53,945 nt of DNA. Source: Streptomyces antarcticus (GTDB lineage Bacteria; Actinomycetota; Actinomycetes; Streptomycetales; Streptomycetaceae). Of this stretch, positions 52,831 through 53,945 are shown in pieces (position 1 is the stretch's first letter; the number at the start of each line of letters is the position of its first letter). Both the position numbers and the translations under genes were made by a program. Location: positions 1 through 53,945 of the forward strand of contig NZ_JAPNLM010000038.1 in NCBI RefSeq assembly GCF_026627255.1, in the 5' to 3' direction. The notes beneath the pieces were generated by a model. The model made no database searches. It saw nothing but the letters and a program-made list of their open reading frames with translations, and was not told where the DNA came from.

Positions 52831-53945
52831 TTGTTCGGCATCGTCAGACCTTGCGCGCACCGGCTGGGGGAGCGGTTCAAGGCCGAGTGGACGGCCCATC
52901 TGTGCGGGCTGTGCCTGGCACTTCGCGGGGACCACGGCCAGTTCGCCCGGATCGTCACGAACTATGACGGTTTGCTGGTCTCCGTTCTGACGGAGGCTCA
53001 GTCCGGGCCCGCCCCCGGCGCCCGGCGCACCGCGGGACCCTGTCCCCTGCGCGGGATGCGCACGGCCGCGGTCGCCCAGGGCGAGGGGGCGCGGCTCGCG
53101 GCCGCCGTCTCGCTCGTGCTGGCCTCCGCGAAGATACGGGACCACGTGGCCGACCGGGACGGGTTGTTGGCCCGGGCGCCCCTCGCCCTGGCCGCCCGCA
53201 AGGTCGCCCGCGGCTGGGACCGGGCCGGCGCCCGCACCGGAGCCTCGCTCGGCTTCGACACGGCGGTGCTCGTCGACGCCGTGGACCGGCAGGGGGGCAT
53301 CGAGACCCTGGCCGGCCCCGGCACGCCCGTGCTCGTGGTGACCGAGCCGACGGAGACCGCCACCGCCGCCGCCTTCGCGCATACCGCGCTGCTGGCCGGA
53401 CGGCCAGGCAACGCCCCCGCGCTCGCCGAGGCCGGCCGGTACTTCGGGCGGCTCGCGCACCTGCTGGACGCGGTGGAGGACCGGGGCGCGGACGCCGAGG
53501 CCGGTGCCTGGAACCCGCTCACCGCCACCGGGACCCCGCTCGCCGAGGCCCGGCGGCTGTGCGACGACGCCCTCCGGGGCATCAGGCTGGCGCTGGAGGA
53601 GGTCGAGTTCACCGACGCGGGCCTCGCCCACCGGCTGCTCGTGCACGAGCTGCGGACTTCCGTGGACCGGGCCTTCGGGACCCGGGGCTGCGGGCACGAC
53701 CACACCGGCACGGCATCCGCCGGGCAGGGCGGCAGCCCGTACGGGGGCCAGCCGTACGGGGGCCAGCCGTACGGCGGCCAGGGCGCCGGCAACCCGTACG
53801 CGCAGCACCCCTACGGCGGCCCGCCCCAAGGCGGCGCCCCGTACGGCGGGGGAGCGCCCGGCGGTCCCGGCCTGCCGCCCTCGGGCCCGGGCGGCGGCGG
53901 TGGCGGTGGTTTCGGTGGCGGCGGCTTCGGCGGGGCGCCCCCCCC
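52831..53945 (+). CDS. DUF5685 family protein, truncated by the window edge
   Basis: The open frame runs to the last base without a stop (371 complete codons), so the gene is partial at its 3' end. It begins 'FGIVRPCAHRLGERFKAEWT' and has 'HLCGLCLALRGDHG' (Cys25, Cys28) and Cys71, which with Cys8 could bind a metal. A helical body follows, and the last 80 residues are PYGGQPYGG and Gly-rich repeats. This matches the DUF5685 family, whose function is unknown. The TTG start has GGAG 4 bases upstream; no in-frame ATG or GTG is near. It is divergent from the SepF-like gene. Confidence 0.85.
   Translation, partial: MFGIVRPCAHRLGERFKAEWTAHLCGLCLALRGDHGQFARIVTNYDGLLVSVLTEAQSGPAPGARRTAGPCPLRGMRTAAVAQGEGARLAAAVSLVLASAKIRDHVADRDGLLARAPLALAARKVARGWDRAGARTGASLGFDTAVLVDAVDRQGGIETLAGPGTPVLVVTEPTETATAAAFAHTALLAGRPGNAPALAEAGRYFGRLAHLLDAVEDRGADAEAGAWNPLTATGTPLAEARRLCDDALRGIRLALEEVEFTDAGLAHRLLVHELRTSVDRAFGTRGCGHDHTGTASAGQGGSPYGGQPYGGQPYGGQGAGNPYAQHPYGGPPQGGAPYGGGAPGGPGLPPSGPGGGGGGGFGGGGFGGAPP

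Noticed and set aside
52687..53829. Minus-strand frame of 380 codons near the right edge
   Set aside because: It is antisense to the DUF5685 gene, whose plus-strand sequence has ordered, family-like composition and a binding site.

Overview
The window is chromosomal DNA from a high-GC actinomycete, almost certainly Streptomyces or a close relative. The signs are very high GC at third codon positions, frequent GTG and TTG starts, start/stop overlaps between genes, Streptomyces-type intergenic GC hairpins, and a gene set typical of the Streptomyces core (SflA-like SepF, DUF5685, Rpf-LysM protein, 14-helix DHA2 transporter, ParA-ScpA-ScpB-RluB block). From memory, and not checked here, the order resembles the S. 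coelicolor region around SCO1749 to SCO1788 read backwards.

Layout. Positions 1-380 hold the end of an rRNA operon: the 23S 3' end, 5S and a strong terminator. Next comes a giant repeat protein with a helical domain, then DUF1015 and a HAD phosphatase as a divergent pair. An iron-box-controlled siderophore ABC transporter follows (two FecCD permeases and an ATPase, with no binding protein in view), converging on an SCP2 protein. A small protein, a TlyA-type methyltransferase, NAD kinase and RecN follow in one direction, then a GT4 glycosyltransferase. Three minus-strand genes (PucR regulator, FAD oxidoreductase, GH15 glycosidase) precede pyrG, a Nudix hydrolase, a P-loop/TPR (STAND-like) protein and alanine dehydrogenase.

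From 26.2 to 31.2 kb lies the conserved chromosome-maintenance block: an orphan ParA, a probable ribbon-helix-helix partner, ScpA, ScpB and an RluB-type pseudouridine synthase with a very long disordered N-terminus. The related block tyrA-cmk-plsC-der resumes at 38.0 kb. Between these two conserved blocks sits an accessory stretch of about 6.8 kb. It begins with a tightly coupled cassette: a palindromic operator, pnuC, nadR, nrtR, an ADP-ribosylglycohydrolase and an RlaP-family nucleotidyltransferase. A second RlaP-family gene faces the first across a 6 x 16 bp tandem repeat. A Rieske lipoprotein, a DUF952 protein and a YidB-like protein complete the stretch.

The cassette is the most interesting thing here. 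Its genes import and rebuild NAD, sense ADP-ribose, remove ADP-ribose and possibly repair or modify RNA. The NadR kinase domain has lost its Walker A lysine, while NrtR keeps a complete Nudix box.

The right part (42.2-53.9 kb) holds two Streptomyces proteins of unknown function, an Rpf/LysM cell-wall protein behind a weak c-di-AMP riboswitch candidate, a WYL regulator, a PAP2 phosphatase, a PIG-V-like membrane glycosyltransferase, a DHA2 exporter, a glutaryl-CoA dehydrogenase-like enzyme, a SepF paralogue and a DUF5685 gene cut by the window edge. I saw no IS element, prophage, CRISPR array or tRNA gene.
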